Positions 44,571 to 57,715 of a DNA stretch of 64,000 nucleotides are shown here, piece by piece. The DNA is from Gracilaria vermiculophylla (Eukaryota > Rhodophyta > Florideophyceae > Gracilariales > Gracilariaceae). Position 1 is the stretch's first letter. Every line of letters begins with the position of its first letter. The stretch is from NCBI GenBank assembly GCA_019155205.2, contig JAHNZQ020000079.1, forward strand, positions 1,639,156 through 1,703,155. Direction: 5' to 3'. The notes beneath the pieces were generated by a model. That model searched no databases. It was not told where the DNA came from and saw only the letters and a program-made list of their open reading frames with translations. The position numbers and the translations under genes were made by a program.

Positions 44571-45177
44571 AACGAGATAGAGACGATAAAAATAACCTTT
44601 CTAACTCTACGAAGACGTAAATGCTGAGTTCTTTAGTCCTTAAGCACAAAGGCGAAGAAGAAAGCAGAAGTTTCCTGTTCCTTTGTGTTGTTTTACTTGA
44701 TAACGAACAAAACTGTGTTCGTACTACTTGAAAATGGTATGATAGAAATGGGAAAATGGTAAAGTAGCCGTCCACTAATAGAGTGAGAATGTTACTTAGT
44801 CTCACTGTATGCAGACTTGTCGAGGTCTACCAATGCATTTTCATTAAACAACGTTATTGAAGTTAAACACACTGATTTCAAGTGCCAGAGGACCAAAAGA
44901 AAGCGCAGAAAACAAAAGACTAAAACGGTTTTCTTGTTTAGAACAATTCAAAAGTGAACAGTCCCATTCCGACAAAGAAAATACTTTTTGGTCTACTTTT
45001 AAATACCGCTCTGTGTTACAATAATCTTTCAATGCACTAAACGTTCAGTGTACTACTCTTTATTATATCCACTCCAATTTTCGAATCGCAGATCATTATG
45101 TTATCCTGCGCTTTAAGTCTGGGACATGTTATTGAAGCTCTTAAAGCACACGATGCATTTTTGCGGGTTGAATGGAA

Positions 45178-47673
45178 CTAATGGGTGTACTTAAATGTAG
45201 CGAATCGCTCAGTTTCCTCTGTAATTAGGGCTTGGCTATTTTGGTCACGGTATGCCTCCGAAACGGAGTTTGTTTCGGCTTTCTTCCATGGAGGCTGTAT
45301 CGTTCTCAGTGGTTTATGCCACATGAGCGGATGTTGCGAAAATGCGCTAAAGTCTGTCTTGGCACGGAGATATGACGCAACGGGGACCGATTCCTTTTCC
45401 TCACGACTGAGGTCCACGTACGTGGCTGCGAACGAAATCAACTCTCGGATGAAGGGGAAAATCCGCAGGGAAGTGTGACCGTGGGCATATCACAGATGGC
45501 CAATCAACCCCCTTGAAAGACACAGGGCAACATTACGAACATCGGGGACTCGTCTCGGCGCGCTGAAGTTCGACCAACACAGACGTCGGTAACGTACATA
45601 ACCGGTTTGAAACGGATTGCGTGGGGCCGAAACCCGTTCGTTTCCAGTTTACATTGCTGCAAAATCATCCCGCACAGTCTCGTACGTCCCCTTTGTTGTG
45701 GAAGGGATCGCTGCAGTAGAGACCAACCCATCATTGCCTTTGATGAAATAAATAGTGTCATGCTCTGATTTGGACGGCTCTCCATTCATGAGAGAAAGGG
45801 ATGGAGACTTATTCTCCACTTCCAATGCATTGGAGGATCTTGGACTCTGATGAGAGTGGCGAGCACGAAGCGAATCAATTTCGGGTCGAGCGTATTGAAA
45901 TGACTCCATGAAAGTGAGCCTCGGATTATCTTCCCGATATCAAGCGACCAAGGTTTCGATCGCAGAGCCCAGTCCGTCAATGACCATGGTATACCGTTCG
46001 GCAGTAGGATAAAAAATTATCGCAACGATGGCAAGGCTTATTAAGACGTACGGAATGGTCGGTAACCGTCTCTCCGTCCTTCTAGTGGGTATCTTGCAGA
46101 GCGAGGATGGCGGATTGAATCTCCAGTTTGGTGGCACAGGAATGCAGTAGGTAGTGAATCGTTTCCAGCCAGCAACGTACCCCTTCTTTGGAGGCTCTTT
46201 TTGAGCCTATGACAGATTTGTATTGGTCTTCAGTCACGCGCTCGTATGAAATACGGCTGCTCAACGTAGGCATTTCCCTCATTCACCCGAAGCACGTCCA
46301 CTTCGGCAATAAATCCTGCCAAAACCTCCAATGCCAGTATGCGGGATTCTTCAGAAAAGGTCTAGTTGCGCAGTGTGATTTACATTTTCTTGATGCAATT
46401 TCGCACTCTTCCGGTGTCGCGAGGTGTTCTTTTCATCGAAGAATCTTCCAAACGGTGGTAGTGGTAAAACTTGAGATTCCAATACATCGAGCTGGATTCC
46501 TTCAACTCCTTGAGACCAAGATGCCTTCTGCCCGTTTTCCGTGCCCAAATGGCACCAGCAGTAGCAGAGGACCTCTTGGATCGGGTTGATCGCCCCTTAC
46601 GGGTCTCAGCATGGGACCTAAAGCTTCGAGAACCTTTCCAATCACACGTTAAGAACTCGATAAAGTCGAAATGTCATCGTACCGTTTATGCTTGTGCCCT
46701 TTTGACTTCCGCCTACGGCGCTCCTTCTGCATCTCTTTCTGATCATCTCGTTGAAGGACTGCAGTTTGCCAAGCCAAGATTAGCGAGCCCATCAAGAGTG
46801 CCTTTTCTGATGTCTCGAGACGGGATTGAACAATGTTAAACCAGGTCTAAACCTCTTTTACCAAGGCAGCAAGTCCACCGAGACATTCCAGTATGGTGTC
46901 GACATCTGAGCTCCGAAGATGCACATCCTCAACAACTGCTCTTGACGCACTTCCTCGAAAGAGTTTCATGGGCAGCTCGCAATGCACGGAACTGTCTTAC
47001 CAGGTTATTGACCTGGAAACTCGCAGCAGTGCCAAGTGCTGTTCGGACAATTGCTTAGGCGGAAATCTCCGTAGACGATCCAACACCGGGTGTGAGACTA
47101 TCCAGCAAAGCTGCTGGGGGATCTCGAATTTTTCGAATCTTGCCCCAAAGATTTGGGCCCCTTTACGGCTAGACTCGAACCAAACCGTGTCGGGATCCAT
47201 CAAGGAAGTCGGTTGCCCAATTGAGCACCATCTTGGTAGGAGCAACTGCGAGTGTTCACAGGCTCTGCCCTATATGGCTTACCCTGCATCTTGAAACCGT
47301 GGAAACGGAGAACCTACTGAACGCTTTTGAGAACAAATCCTGAAAAAAGAGACACACGTTCAAGTGATCCTTCTAAGTCGGGAGGCAACTTGTTGTGCAA
47401 TAGCTGGCAAGCGGGAAAGGCACACGAAAACGTCCGAATCTTCCTCCACAGAGGTCGTTCGGTGGTAGAGATCTCTTGAGGGAACAATACGACAGTGTAA
47501 AGTATAGGAAAGAGGTCTTCTTGGCAGTAGTTGGCGATAGAGATATAAGAAAGATCCCCACTAGGTTGGTGTATGGGTTTACGGTGCCTCCTTGGAGGAA
47601 GGAGATGAGAAGCGAAGGGGAAGCGCTGGTCACGCGATCCACAAAGTGAATGATATACCACAAAATTTGGCAA
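45178..47673 (-). pseudogene. Unidentified minus-strand coding relic
   Basis: Linked open stretches on the minus strand read like a decayed protein: DPDTVWFESSRKGAQIFGAR and FPPKQLSEQHLALLRVSRSI (47245-46997), VEDVHLRSSDVDTILECLGG, SLILAWQTAVLQRDDQKEMQ with a basic KERRRRKSKGHKHKR tract (about 46900-46680), EESRILALEVLAGFIAEVDV (about 46340), RHSHQSPRSSNALEVENKSP and TIYFIKGNDGLVSTA (about 45850-45700), and ISFAATYVDLSREEKESV (about 45430). GC is higher than in the flanks. No catalytic motif or zinc knuckle is visible. It may be an unrecognised retroelement gag-like protein or a host gene remnant. Confidence 0.35.
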
Positions 47674-47699
47674 AGGTGAGGTAGCCGTAAGGAAAACGA

Positions 47700-49620
47700 C
47701 GACGAGTGGTAAATGTCCTTATATAATAAGCGAATTAAGTAAAAACCGGCAACATACCCTAGTATGGGCTCTCTCAGCGAACAGGGTGGATGCGCAACCG
47801 TACGCTACGGAATATCCCCCCCAAGAGGCAGATACCGACGTAGGTGGAATGCTCAGAGCTGGAATCTTGGTTACCGTCTACTGAGAGTGGCGGCGGGTAT
47901 GCCGGCGCCCTTTAGTACTGTAGTGCTAATTAAATAAATAGGGAATTTTAAGTAAATATGTATGTAAATACCCGGCGGGACTTTGTCATGTTAATGCTGT
48001 CCTGCACATTCTACAGTATGAGGCCATTTGCGGGAATACCCCAAAAAACGGGCGTGTACTTCACGTATGATACAATTTGCTGAAAGAACATGTCCCGAAC
48101 CATATAAAACAATACTTGTTGGACGTCGCCAATACCATCACGAAGCGTCAACGAACTGTCGTAATTCCTCTATGAAGTAAAGACATCACCTTTTGGTTAT
48201 TCCATCATAGGGCGTTGTTGCAACAAAGTCAATGTGTGTTGAAGGATTGGCGAATTATTTCGCACTCGCTTCTGGTTCTGCGCTTATGGAACTCCAGAAC
48301 ACCTGCAGATTGCATCAATGCACCCGCCTGCACCTTGCAAGTCGGTTTCTCACCCACATGATCCCGCCCGCCAGATGCAGGTAGGCCTATTCGATTTCAG
48401 CTGTATTTTATCACTTCCTGACTGAACTGACTGCTTGGGTACCCCTTATAAAAGATACCCATTGCACGTCACTGACAGACAGTGTAACGGAGCAGACGCC
48501 CGGGATATGCCCGCTTTTTTGGTACTGCGCGTAAGCACCCTATCCCATGCTCATAGTCCCCAATCATTGCGTACGTCTGTGCACGTAGATCCCGACACTC
48601 GTTATCAATCGTTAAACGAAATGAAGCTGTGTATTCCCTTCCACTGGCGGTGGAAGCTAATGGGCTTTGGTTCCTGCTTCGGTGTCATATTCTGGTGAAC
48701 AAAAGTTTTGTGTGCGTGTGTTTTGTATATTTCTCCGCGCAACCATACTCTCTATTGCGAGAGAAACCAAGCAGTGTCACGGAAACGGCGTGCTTCGACT
48801 CATATATATTAGAAAACAGAAATGAAGACTAAGAACTAACTAGTAACTTAGGTTTATTCTGCAGGGGATGTGCTACATAAATTGATTTTCTTAGCTTTGT
48901 TACTAAAATAATCGCGTTTGGTGGAGTTTCTATCACGGTCTTTAGCTCTAAAAACACATTTAATCTGCAAAAGATTACAATCCTGCAAATAGTGTTATAC
49001 AATAGGGACGCCATCCGGTATCGAATAACCCCATCAGTTCCGAAATTTATACAAACTATATGCAAAATACTTCATTCCTTCTGTACAGCTTTGTTTTAAT
49101 CAAAAACCAGTATTTGAACCTGTCTAACGTTTTTTGTTGACAGATATCTCTAATGAAGCTTACAAAGCAATATTGTAATAGTTGGGCCTGCGTTTTTAAA
49201 GGAACCAAAGTTGAACTGATTATTTGTAATTTTAAATGATTCCCGCAACTCCATGTAATGTAAATGCGCGATCCTCGTCGTGTAACTTCTTCCCCATTCG
49301 ATACGGCGCGACTGGCTTTGCAGGTTGGTTAGTCCCACGATTTGAGAGCATTATGATGCGATATGTATTGCTGTGGTTCCAAGAACTGCCACGACGCCGG
49401 CAACACGCGCTGTTTAACTATATAATACGAACCTTTAAAGGCAATTAACGTACCACAAACAGTCATACTTTATATCTTTCAATATGAAAAGACAGAGTTT
49501 CACATTTTTCGCTGATACTTGCACTTAAGAGCAACCATACGTTATGCCATGAAAATTCTTAACATCACCAAGCTTGTATATCTTGCCATAAGCTTTGCAT
49601 GTAGCAAATAAAGCAATATA
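47700..49620. other. Spacer with no recognisable gene
   Basis: Short ORFs only. A TATA-like TATAAAAGATACC at 48447 precedes a small ORF (48435-48698) with no recognisable feature. Nothing supported. Confidence 0.4.
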
Positions 49621-49626
49621 CTCTGG

Positions 49627-49943
49627 TGTTTTAAGCGAGTTGCGCTATGTACTGCAAACATTGTCCCCGCACATCGCAACACGATGCAGAGGAACATTTC
49701 AATTTGGAAGCGTGACGCTTGGTTCAAGCCAGGTCGCAACAGTACGTCGTGTGTTTCAAACACTTCAAGCACGCGTCTTATAGTTCAAAAGCACGACGAC
49801 ATAGTGCCGTGTGATACGAACGTTCAAGTAGCTAAAGTAGAAGGGAAAAGGCTACACGTGTAGTTTAAATAAATACTATAAAACACCGCCAGATCTACCT
49901 CTGAGAAGAACATGCGCGGGGCAAGATTTCTTACAAATTCACT
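49627..49943 (+). repeat. 5' LTR of gypsy family 2, copy a
   Basis: Matches the inverted LTR at 24425-24765 through CGCTTGGTTCAAGCCA, CACTTCAAGCA, GCACGACGACATA and a TATA box in ACTATAAAACACCGCC. Ends approximately at ATTCACTA before TGGTCG; both boundaries uncertain by several bases. Confidence 0.65.
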
Positions 49944-50029
49944 ATGGTCGTATTTGGTAACACTGGTTTCCTATCGTACGGCTGGAGATTCCATTTTCTA
50001 CCCCTTTTTTACCCTTTCCCCAGTTTCCC

Positions 50030-51489
50030 ATGGATTCTATCGATCGCCGCCTGCGGGAGATCTCGGCCGCGTCTATCTTAAGTTTTACACCCCGCCGCTT
50101 GGCCTCGCCAGTTGGAAATGAATGCGAAGGATCACCCACTCGATCTGTGACCGCCGCTGTGGTTGCTGCATCAACTGCTGCGACCGTTGCTGCAATGGAA
50201 ACGGAAGTGTTCCGTCACTCAGAGGATTACCAACACCAATGCTCGCCTTCTGCGGAAACTGCTCCGTTGCAGCGCTCTCACCCACTACTGGTGCAAGTAG
50301 TCGAGAATGGGTCAGAATCGGGAGACTCAATCCCACTCGGTACAATCCTTCGCTCTCTGTGCAGCCAACAAGACGCTACGGAGGCACTTGCTGTGCAGAT
50401 TCAAAACTGTGAGACACTGATATAGGGAAAAGTAGAGACTCTCGAACGTCGCTTCGAATTTTTGGAGTCCTTTGCGGTACCTCAAGACCGCCCATATCTG
50501 GTCACCACTCCCCCAATGGAGGTGGCCCCCAACGTGCTTCAGTACAGGATTTAGGAAGCTTATCACGTTAAACAGCCCCCAGATGCCTAGGTCGTCAGCC
50601 CAGACACACAAGTTGGGCAGAAAACCTCCGGGAAGCATGACCATCTACACCTACGGCGGCTGAGCTATTTTCCCAAAATAGGACGATTACCAGCCGTTCG
50701 GATATTGCAAACGCAGTCATTGCCGCATGAAATATCACATACGCAGAACCACAGTTTGAAAGGTGTTCCATGTGCGTTTAAGACTTCATTTCTGGCGTCC
50801 GTTAAGTCATTGTGCTCTTTCCAGCATGAACAGCTACCCAGGAAGTGCATGTAGCGGTCTGCCAAAACTGCCAGGCATCCGACTCCTGCTACAATCGAAC
50901 TTGACGCCATGCAGTAATTGTTTCGTCCCTGAAGTCTCTCGAAGCTGGACTGCTCAAGCAATTAGTTCCCGCAAATGAACTGGTGGAGAGACGCTTGAAA
51001 CGTTTCTAAATTCGTCTCCAAGTCCATAAAGAAGACAATGGCCTTTGGTTCATACGCCCCGTAGATACCTGCCAAACACTGCTTTACGAGGCCGGTATCT
51101 ATCTGCAATCGTCCCTCCAGACGTCTCACAGATGCACGTTAGCGGGTTATTACCCCACGGGATCCCCTTCCGATCTGAAACAAGTCCTGAACATTGTTCG
51201 TATGTTCCGTACAGCTGATAAATTTCGTAGAACGGCACTCAGCACTTCTGAGCAGCCTGTAAATCTCGCCACAGACGTAGTATTAACCACCAAGGCCGTC
51301 GCTTGGAGGAGAGTTCATCCAGCCTCCCCGACCCCGCCTATATCAATAAGGAAGCCTATGCGCCTTTGTGCGGAGCTGCAGAAATGCTTAATGAAGACCA
51401 TAGCTGCATTTATCGGAATCATGACCAGTGTACACACTGTAGCTAGCGCTCATACAGTGATCCAAACCACCTCCGTTGTAAACGCCTAG
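50030..51489 (+). pseudogene. Gypsy family 2 copy a: gag
   Basis: ATG at 50030 opens DSIDRRLREISAASIL, with an Ala-rich stretch and a short heptad-like helix (VETLERRFEFLESFAVPQ after a stop near 50425). Cys/His-containing sequence near 51365-51450 (CGAAEML, CIYRNHDQCTHC) may be the zinc knuckle. Many stops. Confidence 0.5.
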
Positions 51490-51637
51490 CGCATGCCTCG
51501 CATGATAAGCATTCGCGAGCAAAAACCTAGATTCTCCGCACATCGGTGTGGCTCCCTCCAAGTCTTCTGCTTTCCACCCTCACTCCCCATAAGACAAGAC
51601 TAATGCATCCAACACAACTACTTTTCCTCTTCCAGCG

Positions 51638-51943
51638 GTGGATGAGCACCTTACGAGAGAAATGATGTCAAGAGCTACTTTGGATGGCCATAGCGTTGAT
51701 TTCCATTTCGAGCTTGGTGCTTCCCACGCCTTTCTTTTTTACGCTGCAACCAAAATGTGTATCCTCTCTTTGAAACCCTCGCGCTTCGGCCAAACGGAAC
51801 TCAAAGACCGCTGTACCACCCCAATATTGGCGGAAGAGGAAGTTACTATCTCCATAAAAGATTGCTGCGCATCAACAACGGCGTATATAATCATGACGAT
51901 GAAGCAGAGCAAATTCCTTCCCTTTATCACGGTAGGCCATTAA
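51638..51943 (+). pseudogene. Gypsy family 2 copy a: protease
   Basis: GHSVDFHFELGASHAFL aligns with the retropepsin LIDSGASHSF motif, but the catalytic Asp is Glu and Ser is Leu (ELGA for DSGA), so the enzyme is dead although the frame is open for 101 codons. Confidence 0.6.
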
Positions 51944-52108
51944 TGGCTCCATCAAACACTACCAACCATCGATAGGTCTTCACATTCGCCCTTCATCAAG
52001 CGAGCCAATGAATCGAGACTCACCATCCACCCTCGTCACTTCGCGTCTCGCAACACGCGATCAAACACGGACACGATACCGACCATATCCTTCAAAATAC
52101 TCCGCTGA

Positions 52109-53560
52109 TTGGCCAAAAAGCGATACTGCGAACTGTACGCTATTCCCCACAGCCCGGCTTCCACCGTACACTACCATCTCGACCTAACGGAAATGGTTGC
52201 CGAGTTTCAAGATGTATTTCGAGAAGATCTCCCGGAACCTCTGAGGCCATTTTGCGAGTGCTATTTTGAAATCAACCTCAAGAGCGATGGGCCGCCCCCT
52301 GTATGACTCCTCCTCCGGCTTTCTGCACAGGACATCGTCGTCCTCCGCCCCACATTGGATGCCCTACTCCAAAAAGGCCTCCTCAGTTCTTCGGCCTCTT
52401 GTTAGAGAGCACCCCTTTTCTTCGTGAAAAAGAAAACAGGCGAGCTCCGTATGGTCTGCAAATATCGCGGCCACAAACAAAGAATCATTGCGGAGTCCAA
52501 ATTTGTTCTACTCATCGATAAAGCGTTGCATCAGGTGGCGGGCGCGAAGTTCTTCTCTCAGATCGACTTGGTGGGCACTTACCACCAAAATCTAGTCAAC
52601 TAGAGTAACTGCCATAAAAACGCTATAAGGACCCGATTTGGATCTTTTGAGTGGCGCGTCTTGTGCTTCGGACTCACCAATGTGCCAGCCGCTTGCTCAT
52701 GACAGATCGCCTCCATCGTTCATCACTTGAACGGCCACGGTCTCATACTGTATCTGGACAACATAATCGTTTACAGTTGCTCACTGTAAGAGCACAAGCT
52801 GCATTTACGTGCCGTCCTTGAGGCCTTTCGCAAAAATCAGCAGTTCGTCATATTGAGCAAATATGTATTTGGTGTTCGCGAAGTGGAATTCCTTGACTTT
52901 CGAGAATTTGCCCAGGGCATCCCAACACAATGCTATCTTGTCACTGCGGTTTACGACTGGCTAAAACCTCGGTATATACGACATATGCAGCAATTATAGG
53001 CCTCACCAACTTCTGTCTGCGTTTTGTCAAAGCTTATGGACACATTCTCCGCTATATCTTGGAACCACAGCGCTCCCACATTTTCGGATAAGGCTCATAC
53101 CCATCCAATGCCTTCAACACCATAAAGGACGCTCTGACATCAACGCCAGTTCTGGAACACGCGGACGCATCCAACGAGTTTGTTTCGGAGACCGACACCT
53201 TCTAAATTCACCGTAGGTGCCATACTGTCGCAGGCAGGACATCCCATCTCATTTTTATCCCACCAACTCTCACTGCTTGAGGTCCTCTGAAATACCGGCG
53301 ATCAGCAACTACTTGCTGCAATGATTGCACTCAGCGCATGGGGGCGTTCTCTACACGGATAGCAGTTCTCGCACTTGACGGATCATGACCCGATCAAGGA
53401 TTTCCAGACAAAACGCAAACTGTCTAGTTTCCAGTTTTTCTGTCTGGCCAAGATCGAGGAATTTCCTTCGAAATGAGGCGAGTCGCTGGGACCAGAAACG
53501 TCGCCCACGATGCCATCAGCCGCCGTCCCTACCACAATCCCCCGCGTCTATGTGCTCCCA
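52109..53560 (+). pseudogene. Gypsy family 2 copy a: reverse transcriptase and RNase H
   Basis: FQDVFREDLPEPLRP leads into RT; APLFFVKKKTGELRMVCKYR, FFSQIDLVGTYHQ, FGSFEWRVLCFGLTNVPAAC, then the catalytic site as LYLDNIIVYS (near 52750), where YLDD has become YLDN. RNase H ends with RRVAGTRNVAHDAISRRP (53473 on), the usual GxxNxxADALSR motif. Numerous stops. Confidence 0.8.
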
Positions 53561-53797
53561 TAGCACAGTTTGACGACATCCCGAACCATGTACGGGTTGC
53601 ATATGCTGCGGATGCCTTCGCCACAAAACGTTTTAACTGCAACACTGCTTCAGACCAATCCACCACACGCGTACCGACCATCTTTACGTTCACTGACGGA
53701 GTCATCTACTGGACTGGCACTGACCCGGCAGGCATGTACGTCCCCGAACGGCGACTGCGCACTGAGCTCATACAATAATTTCATGGACTAGGGCATC

Positions 53798-54990
53798 TTG
53801 GCGCCGATAAGAAGTATGGCACAGTTTTGCGCCACGGGTATTGGCCACAGGTGTAACGGGATATCTTTAATTTCGTGCACGAATGCCGATATTGCCAGGA
53901 GAATAAAACACCTGACTTGGCTCACCCAGAGCGCCTACAGCCATTCCCGATCCCTCAACGGTATTGGGGCATCATCTCCATTGACTTTCTCACTGAGCTT
54001 CCCCGCATCAGCAGCGGTCGGGTTACCATTCCGATGATCATGTACAAACTCTCAAAGCGCTCCCTATTTTTCCCCACCTCTAAGTCCGCCTCTGCATAGG
54101 AGAATTTTGAGTTCTTCAACACGTACTTGTTTTACATGTATAGAACACCCAACACGATGATCTCACACAGGTACCCAAAGGTCGGTTTCCACTTTTTGTA
54201 GTCCGTCACTCAGTTGTTGCGTATCAGGAGCAATGTTTCGACCACTGGCCCCCTTCAGACCGATAAGCAGTCCAGAAACATAGTCCGGACGCTCTCGCCG
54301 ATAATACCTGTCTCAATAAAAGCAGTGCCAGCCGATTAGCACCTCGCCCTTCCAGCGCTGGAGTTCAAATACAACTATACCCGTCATGGCATCACCAGTC
54401 TTTCCCCTTTCGAAGTCTATCTTGGCTACATCCCACACTCGCCAGCAACCCGTGCCTTGGTCACCACCGTAGCGCAGGCCACAATCGACAAAGAGTCTTG
54501 GCGCCAGGCACTCATAGCCCTGGCTGGCGACAACTTGGCCGCCAATGTCACACGCCAAAAGCATTATAACGACCGCCACAGCTCTGAGCTACACCTGACA
54601 CAGGACGATCTTGTTGTTCTGCGCGCCGACTATCTCATGTCAGCGCAACGGACCAAAATCTCTCGAAAGTGGCAGCCGCGCTTGAAAGGACCCATTCTTG
54701 TCCTCGAAAACCCCGGACGGGTGCCGTATTGCGTTGCGCTGTTGCTGACCATGCGCAGCGTGCACGATGTCTACCATATATTAAAGCTGCACCGCTTTAA
54801 TGGAGAACATTGAGGCCCTTTGGACATCGTTATCAACAATGATTGCGTCGTAGAACAGGAAATGGAACGCATTTTGGACAAGCAAGGTGTCAAATGGCGC
54901 GTTCAATACCTAATATATGTCTGTGCCAATCGCGAATCCAACGCCATCTGGCTACCGTGCGCTGCGCTCAGAAACGTCTGCGAGAGGGTC
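53798..54990 (+). pseudogene. Gypsy family 2 copy a: integrase and chromodomain
   Basis: HECRYCQENKTPDLAHPERL (Cys pair of the zinc domain), WGIISIDFLTELPRISSGRV (first catalytic Asp), then damaged core; ITSLSPFEVYLGYIPHSPAT, RKWQPRLKGPILVLENPG and VHDVYHILKLHRF. After a stop, VEQEMERILDKQGVKWRVQYL is a worn chromodomain. Confidence 0.75.
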
Positions 54991-55079
54991 ACCGAGTATA
55001 AATATTTTGTATTGCAATACATTTTTGTTGTTAACCTGCATCTACATAGTTGATTTTGAAAATTTGATATTAAGATTAA

Positions 55080-55458
55080 TTCCAGTTTTTGTGCAGGATA
55101 CTTTTCTTTCGCACAAGTCTCGTTTACTCCTCTTCTTTCAGCCAGAATTAGCTTATTAGGGCTTTCTCAAGATCGTTTTAATCAATATCGAGTCGAAGTT
55201 CCGATAACATTTGCAACTATGACCTTTGAACGTTTCAGTATTTCAACGAGAGCACTGTTCGAGTGTTTCTCGACATTCAATTTGATAATTTGAAGCTATA
55301 AGTGCTTGAGAAGTGGATAAACTCAAGAAGTGTTTACTAGAAAAATGACAGTGTACATATCTGTTTGAAACGATTGTATATAGCCTCGGCGCAAAACCTT
55401 GCCTACAGTACAGTTTCCGCGCACGTTTTAGAGGTAATATGATTTTGTAACGCACTGT
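55080..55458 (-). repeat. Tc1 element fragment, same family as element b
   Basis: Collinear with 38045-38376 of Tc1 b, including ACTAGAAAAATGACAGTGTAC against ACTAGAAAAAAGACGGTGTAC-type sequence and the terminal CTACAGTACAGTTT run. It is cut at both sides; a short piggyBac-like TATGAAGTCCGCGCACCAT follows at 55459-55477. Confidence 0.6.
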
Positions 55459-55491
55459 ATGAAGTCCGCGCACCATTTTGACAGACAGTAT

Positions 55492-56045
55492 TGTACTACA
55501 GTGGATTCTAAGGTGATATGGTGGTGTGGTTTTACGAAGGGGTATTCCTTAGGAGGGCTCGTGTTTTATTAACTGAGCCACATGGTGTATAATTTGGCCC
55601 ACGTGCACTACAGTACTCCTAAAAAACGGTAGAAATTTAGATTTATTTTAATCAATTTGTGCACGTAATCACTACAATAGTGAGACCTGACGAGGGGGGC
55701 TCCCGGCGTGATACGTAATATGCCGGTCGCGTTACACCTTCGGGGAAGTAAACGAAGCACCCCTGAGTCCATATCTATGATTTCGGTTGGAGATTCTTGT
55801 CGAAAAACCTTTGGTTTTTAAGCCGCATATCCCTAGGTCGCCTCTAAGCAGCGCCTGTAGGAGCATTTTCCTCCCATTGTACCTCGTTCTCTGCTTGGGT
55901 TTTGCGGATCGCCTTTCAAAGATTCTCCGGCTCGTGACGGCAACTACGAGAAATCAGCTTGAGGGACTCGCGCCTTTGGAGGCAACAAAAACTCTTAAAG
56001 GACGTTGTGCGTTACTAGCTCGAAAATAGAACTGAAGGTACCACG
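55492..56045 (+). repeat. Solo LTR of gypsy family 1
   Basis: 554 bp from TGTACTACAGTGG to GGTACCACGA, aligned end to end with the LTRs of copy B. No element interior on either side, so it is a solo LTR left by recombination between LTRs. No clear target duplication is visible. Confidence 0.85.
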
Positions 56046-57020
56046 ACTAAAAAGTAATGAAAATGTACAATATCTATTTTACGATTGCAGAGTGCCACTT
56101 GATAACACACAGAGATTTGCAGCCATTCTTTTCTGACTCACGTCCTGCACGCTGACACAGTATGTATTGAAATCTCTAATGTGCCTTGTGAGAAAATGTG
56201 CTTTTGTAAACAGATGGTTTCATCCATTCTATGAATAGTTTGGCTCAGCCAGAATTTTGGGCTTTGAATTGATCGTCACAGCCGTCACAGCGTGCCCTGC
56301 TGGAGTCTTGCCTACTATGCGTACGACATCGATGCTGCAAAGACGTTCTGTGCTCAATGCTTTTATCTAGACAACAATTTGGGCATTAAAATCGTATTAT
56401 GTGTAGTGCAACAGTGTTCCACTGGCAAGGACAACGGCCTTGACTTTTATTTGGGTTAAGTTTTCAAAAAATGTTTACACATATATTTCAAGAGACTGCC
56501 AAGACATTTTGAAATTTGATATTACAGTGCCACGGTTCGCTACAATTCAAAAACGTATATGAAATGAAATATTACATGTCTAGGAAATAGTAATTTATCG
56601 TTTCCTGACCAAAAATAAATGATAGCATTGCTTGTGAAAGGATAGTCGGCTTGACTCCGGAGAGTCGGGCGGGACGGAACCGCCGGCCGTTTCTTTATTT
56701 TGCACTGTCTGGTGGAACGTGTGACCATTGTTGCCATATCCAGTGAGCCGCCAGAATTTGGTCATTTACCGTCCCTCGCAAACATGATAACTAAACATCT
56801 GTTGCGCATCAAAGATAATCATAAACATAACTAAGCGTATTGTCTACCGTTAAAAACCTCTGCTGAAATAAAAACCCGATGGGAAAACTTACAAAAAGAG
56901 GAAAAGGTATAGCACTCTTTCTACTATGTATCCAGAAGCATCATACGACGTTGTAAACAAAAATATCTGTACACCAAAAGAAAATCACAAACAATAAGAA
57001 AAACAATACACTCTGGTCAG

Positions 57021-57676
57021 TTAAATGCGTAATGCGCAAAATAGACGCACCGTATCAAATCGATCGCGAGTCAAAGAGTTTGTCAGCACATCTGCTGGCT
57101 GCACATCAGTACTTATTTTCTCCACATTTATAACCCCAGATCTCAATAGCTCTTTCACATGGTGAAACTTAAGAGCAATACGTCTTGGGGTTCTCAGCAA
57201 TCGCCAAAGCCGTTGTGCTGTTGCAGTGGAATGGGATCGGATATACTTTAGGTTCACAGTCTTTCAAGACTTCGTCACTGCGCATTTCCCAGAAGAGTCT
57301 ATGTAACCACGTAACTATTTTTCCGCAGTATAAGAGTGCGATATATTCTGCTTCTCTTTTCGATAAAGCTATCGGCGTCTGCTTTTTGGTCGTCCACATG
57401 ATTGTTGCTTCATTCACCTAAATCAATACTCCGGTCGTAGAATTCCTTGGTTCCGGACAACCGGCCCAGTCTGCATCACAGTATGCTTCCATTGGCGCCG
57501 TAGTGCTTAAGGGAAAGAACAAGTAAAGATCCTTTGTACCCTTTAGATACCTTAACACTATTTGCGAGTCCCATGTGCCTCGCACAAGGGTCGTGAACCT
57601 GTCTTGCTAGCATTGAAGCTGCAAACATGATGTCTCGCCTAGATGATACTGCTAAGTACATAAAATGTCCTACCAT
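57021..57676 (-). pseudogene. Copia copy 2: RNase H
   Basis: MVGHFMYLAVSSRRDIMFAA, then ADWAGCPEPRNSTTGV (first Asp), WTTKKQTPIALSKREAEYIA (Glu) and FHHVKELLRSG, PADVLTNSLTRDRF: the standard end of copia pol. In-frame stops near 57420 and a frame change near 57540. The terminal stop falls at about 57023. Confidence 0.8.
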
Positions 57677-57715
57677 CGTTCGATAGCGACCGCAAAGCGC
57701 TGGCGTCAGACAACT

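Larger units (their letters stand above)
49627..55030 (+). mobile_element. Ty3/gypsy family 2, copy a (chromodomain type, no 3' LTR)
   Basis: LTR, gag, protease, RT, RNase H, integrase and chromodomain in Ty3/gypsy order on the plus strand, all damaged. The 3' end is lost after the chromodomain near 55030, where Tc1 sequence begins. A different family from 26077-36950: LTR and proteins do not match closely. Confidence 0.85.

Noticed and set aside
46188..46839. Plus-strand ORFs of 133 and 122 codons
   Set aside because: Composition and continuity favour the minus-strand reading; neither plus frame shows a recognisable motif.
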